Assembly: GCA_009760855.2 (NCBI GenBank)
Contig: WPIO01000022.1
Span: 2,485,001 to 2,549,000, forward strand
DNA: 64,000 nucleotides
Direction of reading: 5' to 3'
From: Cristatella mucedo
Lineage: Eukaryota > Bryozoa > Phylactolaemata > Cristatellidae
The translations under genes were made by a program, and so were the position numbers. The notes beneath the pieces were generated by a model. That model was not told the origin of the DNA. It searched no databases and saw only the letters and a program-made list of their open reading frames with translations. Shown piece by piece: positions 41,590 through 57,838 of the stretch; positions within the stretch are counted from its first letter, which is position 1, and each line of letters starts with the position of its first letter.

Positions 41590-41884
41590 CACTAACATGA
41601 TCGCATGTCTCAAGAAAACCTGGAGCTGGAGCTCGGCAGAGAGCCGCGTGGCTGTACAACGACATTCTTAGGAATGCAGACTTAGGTAGAATGTCTCTGC
41701 TTGTTTTGCTCGATCTTTCGGCAGCTTTTGATACTATCGATCGCCAGGGCGTCGCGCGTTGACCGTCTCGCTGGCCGCCGCTGCTTCCGATGCCCAGCTG
41801 GCTGTACCGCCTCCGTCGGTCGTACTATCGAGTCATAGCTTATGCTCAGTTGATTTTATTTTAATAGAGCGTGAACTTCATTCG

Positions 41885-41927
<43 letters not shown>

Positions 41928-43197
41928 TCTTAGTTATACATTAATCAACATAGGGGGAATGTCCTACTCCGGGCGAAATGTACGGGAGAATGTTTTAGGG
42001 TCCACCAAGGGAAAATGTCCGGGGGAGAAACGTCCGGGGGGAAATGTCCTACAACCGATCACCAAGTCCTTCTTGAGCTCCCCTCATCTGGACATCATCT
42101 CCCCTCATCTCGCCTAGACATCAGTGGCACTGCATTGCAATGGTTCAGATCATCTCTCAGTGCGAGATTCCAGAGTATTGATGTGAACAGGCAAAGATCA
42201 TCCGAGGTACCACTTAAGTATGGGGTACCTCAGGGCTCCGTGCTCGGTCCCGTTCTTTTCACGGTTTATGCTCTCCTTCTCGCTGATGTGATTGCCAAGC
42301 TCAATCTGGGCTTTTGCTTCTATGCAAATGACACTTAGCTGCTCATTTGCCTTGATCCCCCCCCAGCTCTCCAGCAAGTCGAATTCTCTCAACTTCCTTG
42401 CTGCATGCATTGATGACATCCGCACATGGACGGCAGCAAACTTTCTTAAATTAAATTGTGATAAAAATCAACTTAGTAGTTATTGGCAAACCAAGTGTGA
42501 CTCAGATATAGGAAAGGCTAACGCTCAAAATCGGCTCTGCCAGCATATCCCTGTTGAATCTGCACGAAACGCATGTGTCATTTTCCAAACTGACTTTTCG
42601 TTAGACGACTACATCAGCTCCACAGTCAAGTCTGCCTACTTTCAGCTCCATAACATTGCTAAAATTCGGGCTTGTTTAGAGAGGCATACCACATCTAAGT
42701 TGGTCCATGCATTTGTGACATCCCGTCTTGACTTCTGTAACTCACTTCTTGCTGGTATACCCTTTGCACTCGGGCGTTTACAGATGGTGCAAAACTCCGA
42801 AGCTAGGCTTGTCTGTCGCGAGCGTCGCCGTTGCCACATAACACCACGTCTCGCCGACGTGCACTGGCTCCCAGTCAAGCAAAGGATCGACTTCAAGGTT
42901 TTGACACTGACTTTTAGGTCCCTTCTTTTTTTGACTCCAGAGCCTACCTATCAGATCTACTCCCCCACTAGGCTAAGCATCGTGCCACCCGCTTTTCGGA
43001 GTCTGACTGTTTACCCTTACCTCGTACAAATCTCAAATTCTTTGGAGACCGTGCCTTTAGTTCGTATGCTCCCAAAGCCTGGAACTCCCGACTTGCGTCT
43101 TGACATATCCTGACTTGTCCACAGTTAAAAAGAAACTAAAAGTGCATATATTTATCACAGCATTTAGTGGGTCCCTGTGATTCAACCTTTATATGTT
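41590..43197 (+). mobile_element. LINE-1 copy, first part, with an insertion
   Basis: Starts in the RT with MSLLVLLDLSAAFDTIDRQ (41687-41745). A 310-bp insertion follows, then RT resumes: [20 protein letters not shown], an altered FYANDT followed by a stop, and the C-terminal blocks to 43100. The 3' UTR is then split by a solo LTR and resumes at 43937. Confidence 0.88.
41746..42055. mobile_element. Short insertion with internal GGGGAAATGTCC repeats
   Basis: 310 bp inserted in the LINE-1, flanked by CGATCGCC (41738-41745) and CGATCACC (42056-42063), an imperfect 8-bp duplication of the kind left by hAT-type transposases. The right third contains several copies of a gggggaaatgtcc-like motif; a TA microsatellite lies at 41887-41926. 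No clear terminal inverted repeat, so the class is unsure. Confidence 0.5.
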
Positions 43198-43936
43198 TGT
43201 ACCCAGGCTGGGTTCGGTTGGCTGGGACCGGACGGCTATAGTGAGGGTTAGGGTCACCGGCTAGGCCGAGGTCGGGCCTACGGCACGGCCGGATGTATGC
43301 GGTGACGAGAGGTCACCGGGGCTCTTGGGTACGGGAAGTTGGCCAAGTAAGTCGTGGTGTTGGAGGCTCCCGGTCTCGCCAAGTTATGCACCTGGATTCG
43401 TGCAGGCGTGCTCCGGCGATGCTGCCACGCACGCAAGGGAACGAGTACCCAAGGCCCGAGCGGAGCTGGATAGCTCGCTCGTTGTTGACTTGTTTTTATT
43501 CCACTTTCCCAGTGTAGCGTGTTCGTGACCCCCCCCCGTGTGTTGGCGTCTTTCGTTGGAAGCTTACGACTGTGGTAGTTGTCGACTCGGACTAGCCAGC
43601 AGTTACTCAGCCAGCCGGGTTTTGGACGGCGTACGCTCGTACTGTTGGATTCGGAGTCAATACAACGACAGGACTGCAGAAGCCGACTGACCCCAACTAA
43701 CACGTTTGTTCGCGCTTACTGCGTCGTCTTGCGCCCCCGTAGTGTACTGTGTATAGGACCCTCCCTGTAGACTTATTTAGTTGCTCTGTTGTTGTTGGCG
43801 CATGCGTTAATATAAAGAGGTTTAACCTGACTGCCGCTCGTCTTACCCTAGCTCGGCGGCATGGCGAGCGGCAGCGTGGCCGGAGTATGGCGGGGTTTGG
43901 CGGGAAATAGCCTTTGACCCCTGGAACCCGGTTACA
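43198..43936. mobile_element. Solo LTR (739 bp) in LINE-1
   Basis: Begins TGTACCCAGG and ends CCCGGTTACA (the reverse strand begins TGTAACCGGG). Flanked on both sides by TGTT (43194-43197 and 43937-43940). The surrounding LINE-1 3' UTR is continuous if the segment and one TGTT are removed. TG...CA ends with a 4-bp duplication are typical of LTR retrotransposons; with no internal coding region this is a solo LTR. A C9 run lies at 43529. Confidence 0.85.
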
Positions 43937-44148
43937 TGTTTATGCGTGCTGACATTGCATGCTGCCACGAACCAAACTTGCATGCCGACCCTGTGCACGT
44001 CACCCTAACCATTACTCTTGATGTTTATTGAGCACGATACCACTAACCATTCGATCGTGCTTCTTTTGTAGTAAATTTAAAGTGCCCAGAAAGAGATTGA
44101 GTTCTCTTAGGGTGCTATATCAAATCCACTTCTATTATTATTATTATG
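43937..44148 (+). mobile_element. LINE-1 copy, 3' end after the solo LTR
   Basis: Resumes with the 'atgcgtgctgacattgcatgctgcc' 3' UTR and ends in the GAGTTCTCTTAGGGTGCTAT tail and (TTA)n. Confidence 0.9.
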
Positions 44149-44251
44149 GCTATCGCTGCTGCGAGACTTCCTTCGTGTGCTTGCCCGGTGCTGGCAGCGT
44201 GAATATTCGTCAGCGAATCCACTTCGGAGCGCTCATTTTTCGCTCGCACGC

Positions 44252-44690
44252 AATGTATCTCCGCCAGTAGCTCCACAAAGATTAAGTGGGTGTTTTGCAG
44301 GAGGGTTTTCTGTGACGCACTCAAAGCCTAAGCGGCTTTTGGCGCCCACTCAGTAGCCAACAGACTTAATCTCACGCAACAAATAGAAAGTGAGAAGCAT
44401 AGCTCAGTCATGAGGGCAGTTGAGGTGATGAGTAGCACGGAAGACCTGCAAAGCCAAAGCTTCTGTTGCGACGGTCTTTAAAACAATTCTAGTTGATTAA
44501 CAGCCTCATTTGCAAAGCGGCAGAAGAGCCTTACCGGATATCATCTCTGCTAGCAGTTGGCAATAAAGAATTGCCCATTTTCTGGAATCGAAGCCGCGAT
44601 CTCTGTCGTGAAGAGCGAGCGCCTTACCTCCTGGGTTATCACGGCAACGTTCTAAGCGGAGGAATGGAATCGCTACAAAGACCTCGAAAT
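44252..44690 (-). mobile_element. LINE-2 3' fragment split by SINE-B
   Basis: 3' UTR and last coding region of LINE-2; the expected ggtctttaagcggaggaatgg block is split around 44480 and 44653. Confidence 0.78.
44485..44652 (-). mobile_element. SINE-B nested in LINE-2
   Basis: Minus-strand copy with a degenerate B box (gcttcgattcc) and the body segment ggctcttctgccgctttg. Confidence 0.72.
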
Positions 44691-46161
44691 ATTTCTTGTC
44701 TGCTGAGTATTTGATTTAATAGGACAAAAATCGGCGATATCTCGGGTCAGTCGTTATGACGAGCTGGTCATATAACTCGATCTCGACCAACTCGCTTAAA
44801 ATTTATCCGCCTTTATTTGCTCGGACTATTTCTGTATTAGGGCTTCGGGGTTTTTTGCGTAAGCTTTTGTCAGCCCCATTAAGCGGGCTAAAACCAGAGC
44901 TTTAAAGCGTCTGCTGATTACCTCACGGTTTTAGTTGCCTTGTAGCACAACCCATTCCCTCATCCAGCTGCGGACCCGTGCCACTCGCCTGTCCTTGGTC
45001 TGTTTGTCCCGCACTCGCGTTTGGCTTGCTGACATCTTCGCTTCGAGCAGTGCACGTCGTTCGCGCACACCTGTGAGCAGCCCCGGTAACCGGACTTCGC
45101 GGGCGCTAACCTCAAAGAAGAAAGCTCGTCGGACGATAGCGATCGGCCATTGCAAACGGTAAGCAAATCTGGGCGCCCAGCCGCACACGGAGAGTCGCCC
45201 GCTGACCGTTCGTCCATCTTCGTGTGTCAGTCTGCTAGCTCTCTCGCGAAAGCTGGGCCACCTGGGTCGTCGCTACGCAAAACCTAAAATTCTCTCACCC
45301 ATGCTGGAAGATTCTTATCGTCAATCTGGCAAGCGGCTCAGCGGGTGCTCGATTACTTGCGTCGCGATATTCGACGGCTCTCCGAGCTCCGAGGCCGAGC
45401 CCGACTGCCGTCTGCTGTCGTCGTGCGCTTTTGGCGGAATGAAGCTGGAAGCAGGAAGACGGTCATTCGGGGACTTGAGAGCTGGCACTTGGGTGTGTGC
45501 AGCAAGACGTGGCTGCCGCGACGACAGTAGCTTCTTCGCCTTTCGAGAGGATCGCCGCCTCAAAGCCGAGAGGCTCTGCAGGGAGCGGCTCTGCAGTCGT
45601 CGGTCTGCGGAGGCCCCGAAGGCCCCCCCCCCCCCCCGCACTACTTCGCCTCGAGGGGGAGGAGGCGCGTCGAAGCTGCGCAGCTGCAGCTCGCTGCGCG
45701 ACGACTGCCGGCGGCGGCGACAATAGACTTCTTCGAATGGGTGAGCGCGGCTATAATGTGAGGAGTGGCCGTTCGTACGTCATCGCACGGCGGACCGTCG
45801 AATGTCAACAGGCGGCCGCCCAGCAGCAGCGGCAGCAGCAGTCGGCGAGGAGGAGCACACATCGCGGCCAGCGGATCGCCTTCGCCTCCGCGTTGCGTAG
45901 CAAAAAGGGTCTCGCAAAAACAAGCCGGAAAAAAGGTAAATCGAACAAACGGAATAATAATAAAGGGAAGCCCTGGCGCTCGCGCGATAGATCCGGCGGC
46001 GGCGGCGATGCGTGTGCGTATCGTTGAGCGCGCTGATTCCCCTGCTCCGAGTGGAGCTCTGCCGACGGTCGCCGCGGTGGCGGTCGGAGCGAGGGCCGGA
46101 AGGCTGCCAACGCGACGGCTCGAGTGCAACCGAAGCCGCAGCGCCTCCTCCGCTCGAGCGT
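44691..46161 (-). other. Downstream flank / 3' UTR of the MGC-protein gene, CpG-rich
   Basis: CpG-rich from about 44,930. C15 at 45623-45637. Many overlapping GC-rich ORFs on both strands with no domain. TTTATT at 44812-44817 would be AATAAA on the minus strand, a possible but distant polyadenylation signal for the gene ending at 46162. Confidence 0.3.
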
Positions 46162-51223
<5,062 letters not shown>

Positions 51224-51720
51224 TTCAAGTGGATATGGCGATGCGGCAGCTGATCTGCGAGCGAGCGAGGCGACGCGGGAGAGTGATCACGGCGGCTGCG
51301 CTAAACCGAATCCGCTCGGGTCGATTAAAAAGAGGGGCCTACCACACTGGGCGCTTCGGTGTGACGTCACCGTCGCCCTGACGACCGCAAGGCGGCCCCC
51401 CCCAAGCGGTTCGGGCAGTGGCTACGTAGGACAGGGTACGCGTTGCTAAGGTGTCGGACCTGCGTTGGTGACCGAGGAGGCCTGTCCTTTGGAGTTCATT
51501 CGTAAGCGAGCTGACCCGGAATGTAGGACCATGACAACAGCGCGGGCCGCGCCAGCGCCGCAAAGACCCCTGTTGAATAAGAGGGGGGAAGCCGCGCGGC
51601 TGCGGAGGCGGCGCTCCAAGTATTAAATTACGGGGTGCTCCACCGTCGCCGCAGCCACCGAGGCGGCCCGGTCCGCGAGCGAAAGTGAGCTTCGAGAGCA
51701 CTCACGCCCGTCGGCAATGG
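51224..51720 (-). promoter_or_regulatory. Probable CpG promoter region of the MGC-protein gene
   Basis: Dense CpG upstream of the ATG, no TATA at a plausible place. C8 at 51396. Inferred from position only. Confidence 0.25.
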
Positions 51721-52076
51721 GCGACCCAGATAGTAGTCCGGCCTGCGCCGCTTTAGTGCGGCCGCTCGGCCGCACGCAGTCCCGTTTCTCCGTTCTCCGT
51801 TTTCCCGCGAACCGAACGCGATGCCGAAGCCGTCGGCGTTCTCTCGCCACAGTTCGCTCGCCGCAGCTTCACGCTGCCGAGGGCGGGCGATTTCAGTGCC
51901 GGCCGACGGAAAGCAGACGGATGGAAACGAGCTTATAGATAGCAGATAGTAGATACTACCGGATAGTTGACGGCACGAGCGACGGCGCCTCCTCCACATC
52001 GGAGCGACTGCGCCGCCGGAGCTTCGAGCGTGCCTTCTCCTCCACTGCCGAGGCGGCGGCGGCGGCCGCGGAGGCA
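51721..52076. other. CpG-rich intergenic DNA, unassigned
   Basis: Overlapping GC-driven ORFs on both strands; none has a recognisable domain. Confidence 0.3.
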
Positions 52077-52130
52077 CACGCTCGAGCGCCGCCGACGCTT
52101 GCTGGCAAGCGTCGGAGGCGCTCGAGCGTG
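52077..52130. other. Near-perfect inverted repeat, 26-bp arms
   Basis: CACGCTCGAGCGCC-g-CCGACGCTTGC, 2-nt spacer tg, and its reverse complement with a single mismatch (91st against 116th base of this 52,000 block). Confidence 0.95.
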
Positions 52131-52224
52131 CGCGTGGGAGAGCGTCGCGGACGCTCTGTCGCAGACTTTAAGCCCGCTAAGAACGACATCTTCGGGCGCT
52201 TTTTCAACTCGGGCTACAGGCAAC

Positions 52225-52262
52225 ACGTCCAACCGCAGCAGCACGTCCAACCGCAGCAGCAC
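52225..52262. repeat. 18-bp tandem duplication
   Basis: cacgtccaaccgcagcag twice in succession. Confidence 0.85.
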
Positions 52263-52479
52263 GAGCGCCAAGCCCGCCTCAATCGTGCGCATGCGCGGCG
52301 CCGGCTCGCGCTCTTGCTCGCTCGGGCGAGCGACGGACGGACGCACGACAGACTGACTGTGGCGCCTGTGGCATACACGTCGAGATCAGATCGAGATCTC
52401 TCCTCCCCCCAATCGTCTACTCGGTCGCGGATGTCGCCATCGCGGAGCCGCTGACTTTGCGATGGATGGCGCTACATCC

Positions 52480-52508
52480 ATACACACACACACACACACA
52501 CACGCACA
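52480..52508. repeat. (CA)n microsatellite
   Basis: Short CA tract directly before SINE-A. Confidence 0.85.
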
Positions 52509-52510
52509 CA

Positions 52511-52650
52511 TATATAATTCATTTGCATGGCCCCAAGAGAACCTAATCTCCATTCAGGCGCTTCACATATGCCTCGGGGCTCGAGCCCACGACCTCAGCC
52601 AGATCTTGGTCGGGGCGAGCACCTGAACCGCTGGACCAAATCAGCTCGGC
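52511..52650 (-). mobile_element. SINE-A
   Basis: Minus-strand: TGGTCCAGCGGTTCAGGTGC head, B box GGGCTCGAGCCCC, tail GAAGCGCCTGAATGGAG / ATTAGGTTCTCTTGGGG. Well preserved. Confidence 0.9.
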
Positions 52651-53021
52651 GCAATGCAGCGTAAGCGGTCCGACTGCGAGCGCGATGCAGCGTGAACTGA
52701 CTTAATATATTAGTTTGCATAAAATGTAGCCAACGGATTGGCCTCGTGTGACGGCGGGACCGAGATTTCGTGCCTCGCTCTGACCGTTAGCCCCGCTCTG
52801 TCGGTGCAGCGGTCGGGAGACGACTGCGTTGCACGCTGATCGCGCCTCTGTGACCGAGTGCGCCTACACGCGCACTGCCGCGGGAGAAGTTAAGTTGCGT
52901 AGCTCTCAAGAGCAGAGTGGTGAGAGCGCTATGTGTACGGCGGCTCGGGCGCTCCTGGATTGAGTAGATTTCTCCGGCTCAAGCCGGTCCTCAGTCGTCG
53001 TGTGGTTGCAGGCGCTCGTAC

Positions 53022-53056
53022 CGGAAGAGGCTCGCCAATCCAGTGAGCCTCTTCCG
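53022..53056. other. Perfect hairpin, 12-bp arms
   Basis: CGGAAGAGGCTC, 11-nt loop, GAGCCTCTTCCG. Confidence 0.9.
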
Positions 53057-53354
53057 ATTGCGTCTCCATCTGCTGCAGCCTAGGACCGCTGGGACGCAGT
53101 TTCACGCCTCCTGCTTCCGTCACTCACCATCGCGAACAAGCCATCGGGTGCGTTGGTAATGCTAGCACTCGCCACGCCCGTTCGCGGCAACATCTTCGCT
53201 TGCGTAGAATCATGCGACAGAGCCGAGTCAAAAGAGTTAACTCGCTGGCACCGCTGATCTGTCTTCCATAAAAGCGAAGGCGTGCAGCGCGGTTGTCAAG
53301 AGGAGAGACGGGCTTAATCGCGGCGATCCGCATCGAGACAGCAGCCAAAGCTGA

Positions 53355-53490
53355 TCGAGGCACGCACACGCGCGCACATATGCGCACACGCACGCGCGCG
53401 CGGGCACGCACACACACACAGAAAGAGAGAGAGAGGGATAGAGAGAGAGAAAGCGAGGGGCGGGAGAGAGGAAAAGAGAAGAGGAGAGAT
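53355..53490. repeat. (CA/CG)n-(GA)n compound microsatellite
   Basis: CACGCG-type repeats pass into GA-rich repeats. Confidence 0.9.
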
Positions 53491-54854
53491 ACGTGTTGCT
53501 TTTAGCCGGGTGAAATGCGTGAGATCGTATCTTAGCGACGCGGTAAGTTATGGCGTCACGAACTCTGTGATGGTAAGGCCGCTGGGCCATTCAGCGTCTC
53601 GTCTCTGCAGAGGCTACATAACATTAAAGAAAATCTATCTCGCGCCAGATTCAGACAGAACGGGAAATGTGGCTTTAGCTCAATTTTTTGTCTCGTTGGG
53701 CAGTAGATCTCGACCAGGTGGGCTGCTTCGTGCAACGGCTCCGACGAGGTACGTGGGAGGTTCGAGCTGACGGATGGCCTTTGCAGGCCGTGGCTGCGCA
53801 GCAGATCCCGCCGCCACCGCCGCCGTACTGCGGCAAATGCGAGCTGCCAAGGAGGTGGCGCGATGCTGCCTGCCTGCCTGCCTACCACGGCGACTCTCTT
53901 AGGCGTCCGACCGGAATAAATGCAGCGCTGATAGGCGCTCTCATTGTCCGCGATTCTACGGTCGCATGGCTCTCTGCTGGCTCGACAAATAGCAGACAGC
54001 GTACGCGGCAGGTCTAATTGCGACCGACGCAGACGTTCGCCCGAGCGAGCGAGCGGTCGAGGCGGGCAATGCAAACACAGGGGCCGCCGCCATCGCAGCA
54101 GCGGCCGCAGCCGCCGCCGCTTGCGTCACGCGGCGGCGGAGCGCGTCGCATTTGGCTCGTGTCGTTCGCGGGAGCACCGAGGACATCGGACATGTCGGCC
54201 CGGGCCAACATCCGGCGAGGACATTTTTTCCCGACCACGAACGTTTCGGTATCTGTCGTTTCGGGTCTCGGACATCGCGGCGGTCAAGTATCGAAACGTT
54301 TCAAGTCCTCGAGCTCCTCTCTCGAGCCTTGGTCGCTCTCGCTTGGTTGAAGGTGCATAAGCGCCAGTTACGCGAATTTGCACCGTGACCGGTGACAAAG
54401 ACCAGAGGGAATTTTAGGGCCCAAAGAGCCGACGCGTCAAGATTCAACAATCGTAAAACGGAAATGGCGATGCGCTGGATCGGCCAGATTACGACTGACG
54501 ACAGAAGTTCTGCGGTCACTGAATTATAACGACTAGGCAACCGGTTATGAGATCCGCGGCTAGGCGGTACAAGCGGCGAAGTCACGTTATAGGCGCTCAG
54601 CCGTGCTCTAGCGTTTACGCCGGGCAGGAGTAGACCTCTAGGCGCTGTGCCAGGTGAGGTGGGGCGTAGATGGGGAGTTACGCCCGAGGCTTTTTACTGG
54701 TCGCCCGTGGAGAGGCTCTCTCATTGCACCACTAGAGACGCCGTCCGCCGGCGTCCGCCGCCGGCATGGCTGAGTGCGGAAACCTGGAGTCTTCCGTCGC
54801 TCTCCACAAGGTGTAGGTCAGCCGTCGCGAGAGTGCAGCATCGACGTCGCGCCG

Positions 54855-54990
54855 TAGCCCCGGTTTGGCTCAGGGGTCAAGGTGCTCGACTTTAACTACC
54901 GAGATCAAGGTGAATGCATTTGCTGACCGAGATCATGAGCTCGAGTCCTGCGGCATATGTGAAGCGCCTGAATACAGGTTTATGAGGGCG
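54855..54990 (+). mobile_element. SINE-A
   Basis: CGGTTTGGCTCAGGGGTCAA head, B-box region GAGCTCGAGTCC, truncated tail GAAGCGCCTGAATACAGGTT. Confidence 0.82.
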
Positions 54991-55225
54991 AGTCGCAGCC
55001 TACAGAGGCCGGGAGTTCGACCGCCGGCGGCCGTGGTAAGGATGGCCGCGTTCGGGAGCCCTGCGGGCGCCCGCGAGTTATGTACACGTCCCTGTGAGTC
55101 CGCTTTGCTGTTCCGATCGTTGTCGCATACGTGCTGTTGAGAGAGCATTAAACTAAAGTCTGTATGGCTTGGTGGAGTTGCAGACGGATGTGAATATTTA
55201 TATATTATATTAAATACACACATAT

Positions 55226-55226
55226 A

Positions 55227-55319
<93 letters not shown>

Positions 55320-55325
55320 ACACAA
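55226..55325. repeat. (CA)n microsatellite
   Basis: About 95 bp of pure CA flanked by TA-rich DNA. Confidence 0.96.
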
Positions 55326-55444
55326 TACATATATATACCTGTATATTGCTACAATGTATGTATAAATATACGTATATATCTATGTATATTACATATTGAC
55401 AGCCATTTGTCTGAGTATACAATAATACCAATAATTATAATGGG

Positions 55445-56500
55445 CTCTTTGTATAACGAATTGATAGAACTTAATCGCTGCAAGTAGACCAGGATTTCGT
55501 GACCTTCCTGGAATCGAGCGTGAAAAAGCAACTCAATATCATACTTTGGCCAGCAAGAAGCTGAAGCAAACGGGAAGACAGTAAAAGCCACCGGTTAGGA
55601 AGACCTCTGGCTGGTATCGAGCACTAAATCGAGCACAGGTATGCACCCAAAGCACAAAGGAACTAAAGAAGACAAAAGTGCGCCGGGGCGAAGGCAAAGC
55701 TCAAACCTGAACAGTTTCGTCTTTGCCTTAAAGATGTAAGCTCATAAGGATCACGATACAAACGAAACAAGATCGCGGCCGGAAGTGAATTCCAGACTTT
55801 CGGTGCATTCGAGCTACAGGCTCGATCACCAATAGATTTCAGTTTGGTGCAAGGAACAGCGAGATGACGACATTTTGTGGGGAATTTTAAGCCAGACGGG
55901 GAATTTTGAAATCTATTGGGTGATTACTAGGTAGCCAGTGAAACTAGGCTAGAAGTGGCTAAAGGTGGCAGTTATGTTTTTTGACGACAGACCGGGAGAG
56001 CTGCAGTGTTTTTCGCTAGTTGCAGCCGATTGAGGTCGCTAGCAGGAAGTTCTGAATAAAGGAAATTGCATTGATCTAGATGCGACGTCACAAACGCTAG
56101 GCTAATTTGGCTGTCTTACTCAGGCATCTAAGCAGGCCGTGATCTTGTGTTGCAGTTGGCAGCAAGAAAAAAATCGTTGCGTACGAATTTTAAGGGAGTA
56201 AGTTCCGCAATCTCGGACCTACATAGCGGAAGCTTCTGCTACTAATGGCCTTTAAGCGTCGAAATAGAACGGCTTATTTATTCAGGTCCATAGAGGGCAC
56301 GAGAGGCTGACAGTGGTGTAAAGGCCTGTGTGTCTCTTAAAATCCCGTCTAATTTTTCCGACATTTCACTCCTATCTATGGGTTCTGCAGGTTGCTACCG
56401 ACGATTCTTTGAATAATCTTTGACGAAACAGGAAGAAGGAAAATTGGGCGATGGTTTGCTTGGACCTCTGAATCCAATACAAGCTTTGTGTGGGTCGAAC
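55445..56500 (-). mobile_element. Old L2-like LINE relic, mosaic
   Basis: Pieces such as ggaagtgaattccagacttt and gcattcgagctacaggctcg parallel the LINE-1 3' coding region. Near 56190-56300, 'taagttccgcaatctcggacct' and 'ggcctttaagcgtcgaaatag' parallel LINE-2. Either a third related family or a mosaic of both. Confidence 0.55.
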
Positions 56501-57563
56501 GATGGCCGATTGGATAGACTTTAGATCAAACCGTTATCCAGAGAAGAATTAAGACACCCGAGTTATGGCTTTACAGTGGACTTCGCTAATCCGATGACAA
56601 TTTTTTTTAATTTTTAAATAGTACGTCCAGATTACGGGCAGACGTTGCGGAAGCGGACCTAGCTGAACCAGACTTGGATGGCAGTGTCATCCACCTTGAT
56701 GACTCTATAGGTTGACCCGTACAGATTAGGTTGGTCTTATCCGCTTATATGTGTGTGCTGGATAGGCTGGTACAATCAGGACTTGACACGTCTGGACATA
56801 ACTGAATATTCTCGTGGCAACTCTACCGTCCCTGCCTGATGCTTACTACCGCCTACAACCGGCGACCTATAGGCCCGGTCGCTGCCTGCATTTGCTGCTC
56901 AGGGCGACGAACACCTTCCTCCTCGCTCAGACACGTCGCACCCGACGGCGCAACCGGTAAAAAGACGGTGGCGACAGGATGACGGGTGTTTTCGGCCACC
57001 GCGCCCATACGGCGCGATGCAGCTTTGTTAGAAACGTGACTCCCCTGCCCATCTCGGGGCGCTGACTTTTTATACGACCTCGGCGATAAACTTTTCATCA
57101 AATCGCAGAATCGTGAATAACAACTAACCACCATAAGTAGGCTGTTTTTAGCGTTGGCGCGGCCGTTACAGAGTGCCGCCGCACGCACTGTGTATATATG
57201 ATAAATATTTATGTGCGCATATTTTATCTGTGCATTGAAGCCCTCGCAGTACTGTGAATTGCAGGCCTTCACTCTATGGAATGCAAGGACTGCTGCGTAC
57301 AGGAACAGTTATACTACGCATGCCAGGTTACACCGTCGGTAATGGATACCGGGTTATAACGTGGGGAACGATTCATCTCAGTGCATTGCTGTGGGTGGAA
57401 AGAGACGGGGGAAAAAGACAAAAGATTGAACAAAGTGAGGAATAAAAATTAAGCTATTAAAGTGCAGAACGCATTGAACAGCTCTGCCTCAGCTGCACTG
57501 GCTTCCTCCGCAGGACCGCAGAATGTTGCCCCGCTCTGCGCCATAGGTTCAAAGTCGTCGTCA
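56501..57563. other. Unassigned stretch
   Basis: Downstream flank of the Gly/Ser-rich gene on the minus strand. No recognised repeat; a 139-codon minus ORF (57272-56853) has no domain. Confidence 0.3.
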
Positions 57564-57838
57564 TCAGTAGTCTCCGCCTCCGCCGCCGCCGCCATAGTCT
57601 CCGCCGCCACCGCCGCTGTAGTCGGAGTAGCCGCTGCCACTAATGTGGCTAGAGCTGTGCGTGTGTCCGCTATCAGCCGTCTGATGCTGACATCTGCTTT
57701 CCAAACTGGTGTGGCCGTGTTGGTGAGTGCTGCCGCTCGTCTGCTGCGCGCAGCGGGACGCACTGCCGCTTTCGCCTAACGCCCCGCCAGCGCCGCCGCT
57801 TTCGTCCCGTGACTCGGGCGCGTCTCCGAGATCTCCAC
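57564..57838 (-). CDS. Gly/Ser-rich protein exon 2 (terminal)
   Basis: Acceptor gtaattcag|GT; 90 codons after the split Gly, TGA at 57566-57564. Tandem GGC-type codons at the end. Confidence 0.5.

Larger units (their letters stand above)
52651..54854. other. CpG-rich intergenic DNA
   Basis: Contains a hairpin (53022-53056), a purine/CA microsatellite (53355-53490) and many overlapping GC-driven ORFs. I cannot support an exon, although the 53,500-54,400 part has promoter-like composition. Confidence 0.3.

Noticed and set aside
52128..52454. Plus-strand ORF with repeats of HVQPQQ
   Set aside because: Begins inside the 26-bp palindrome, uses an 18-bp tandem duplication, and has no supporting splice sites or domain.
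54241..54300. Additional inverted repeat around aacgtttcggta
   Set aside because: Only about 11 of 12 bases pair and the spacing is over 30 bp; not clearly beyond chance.
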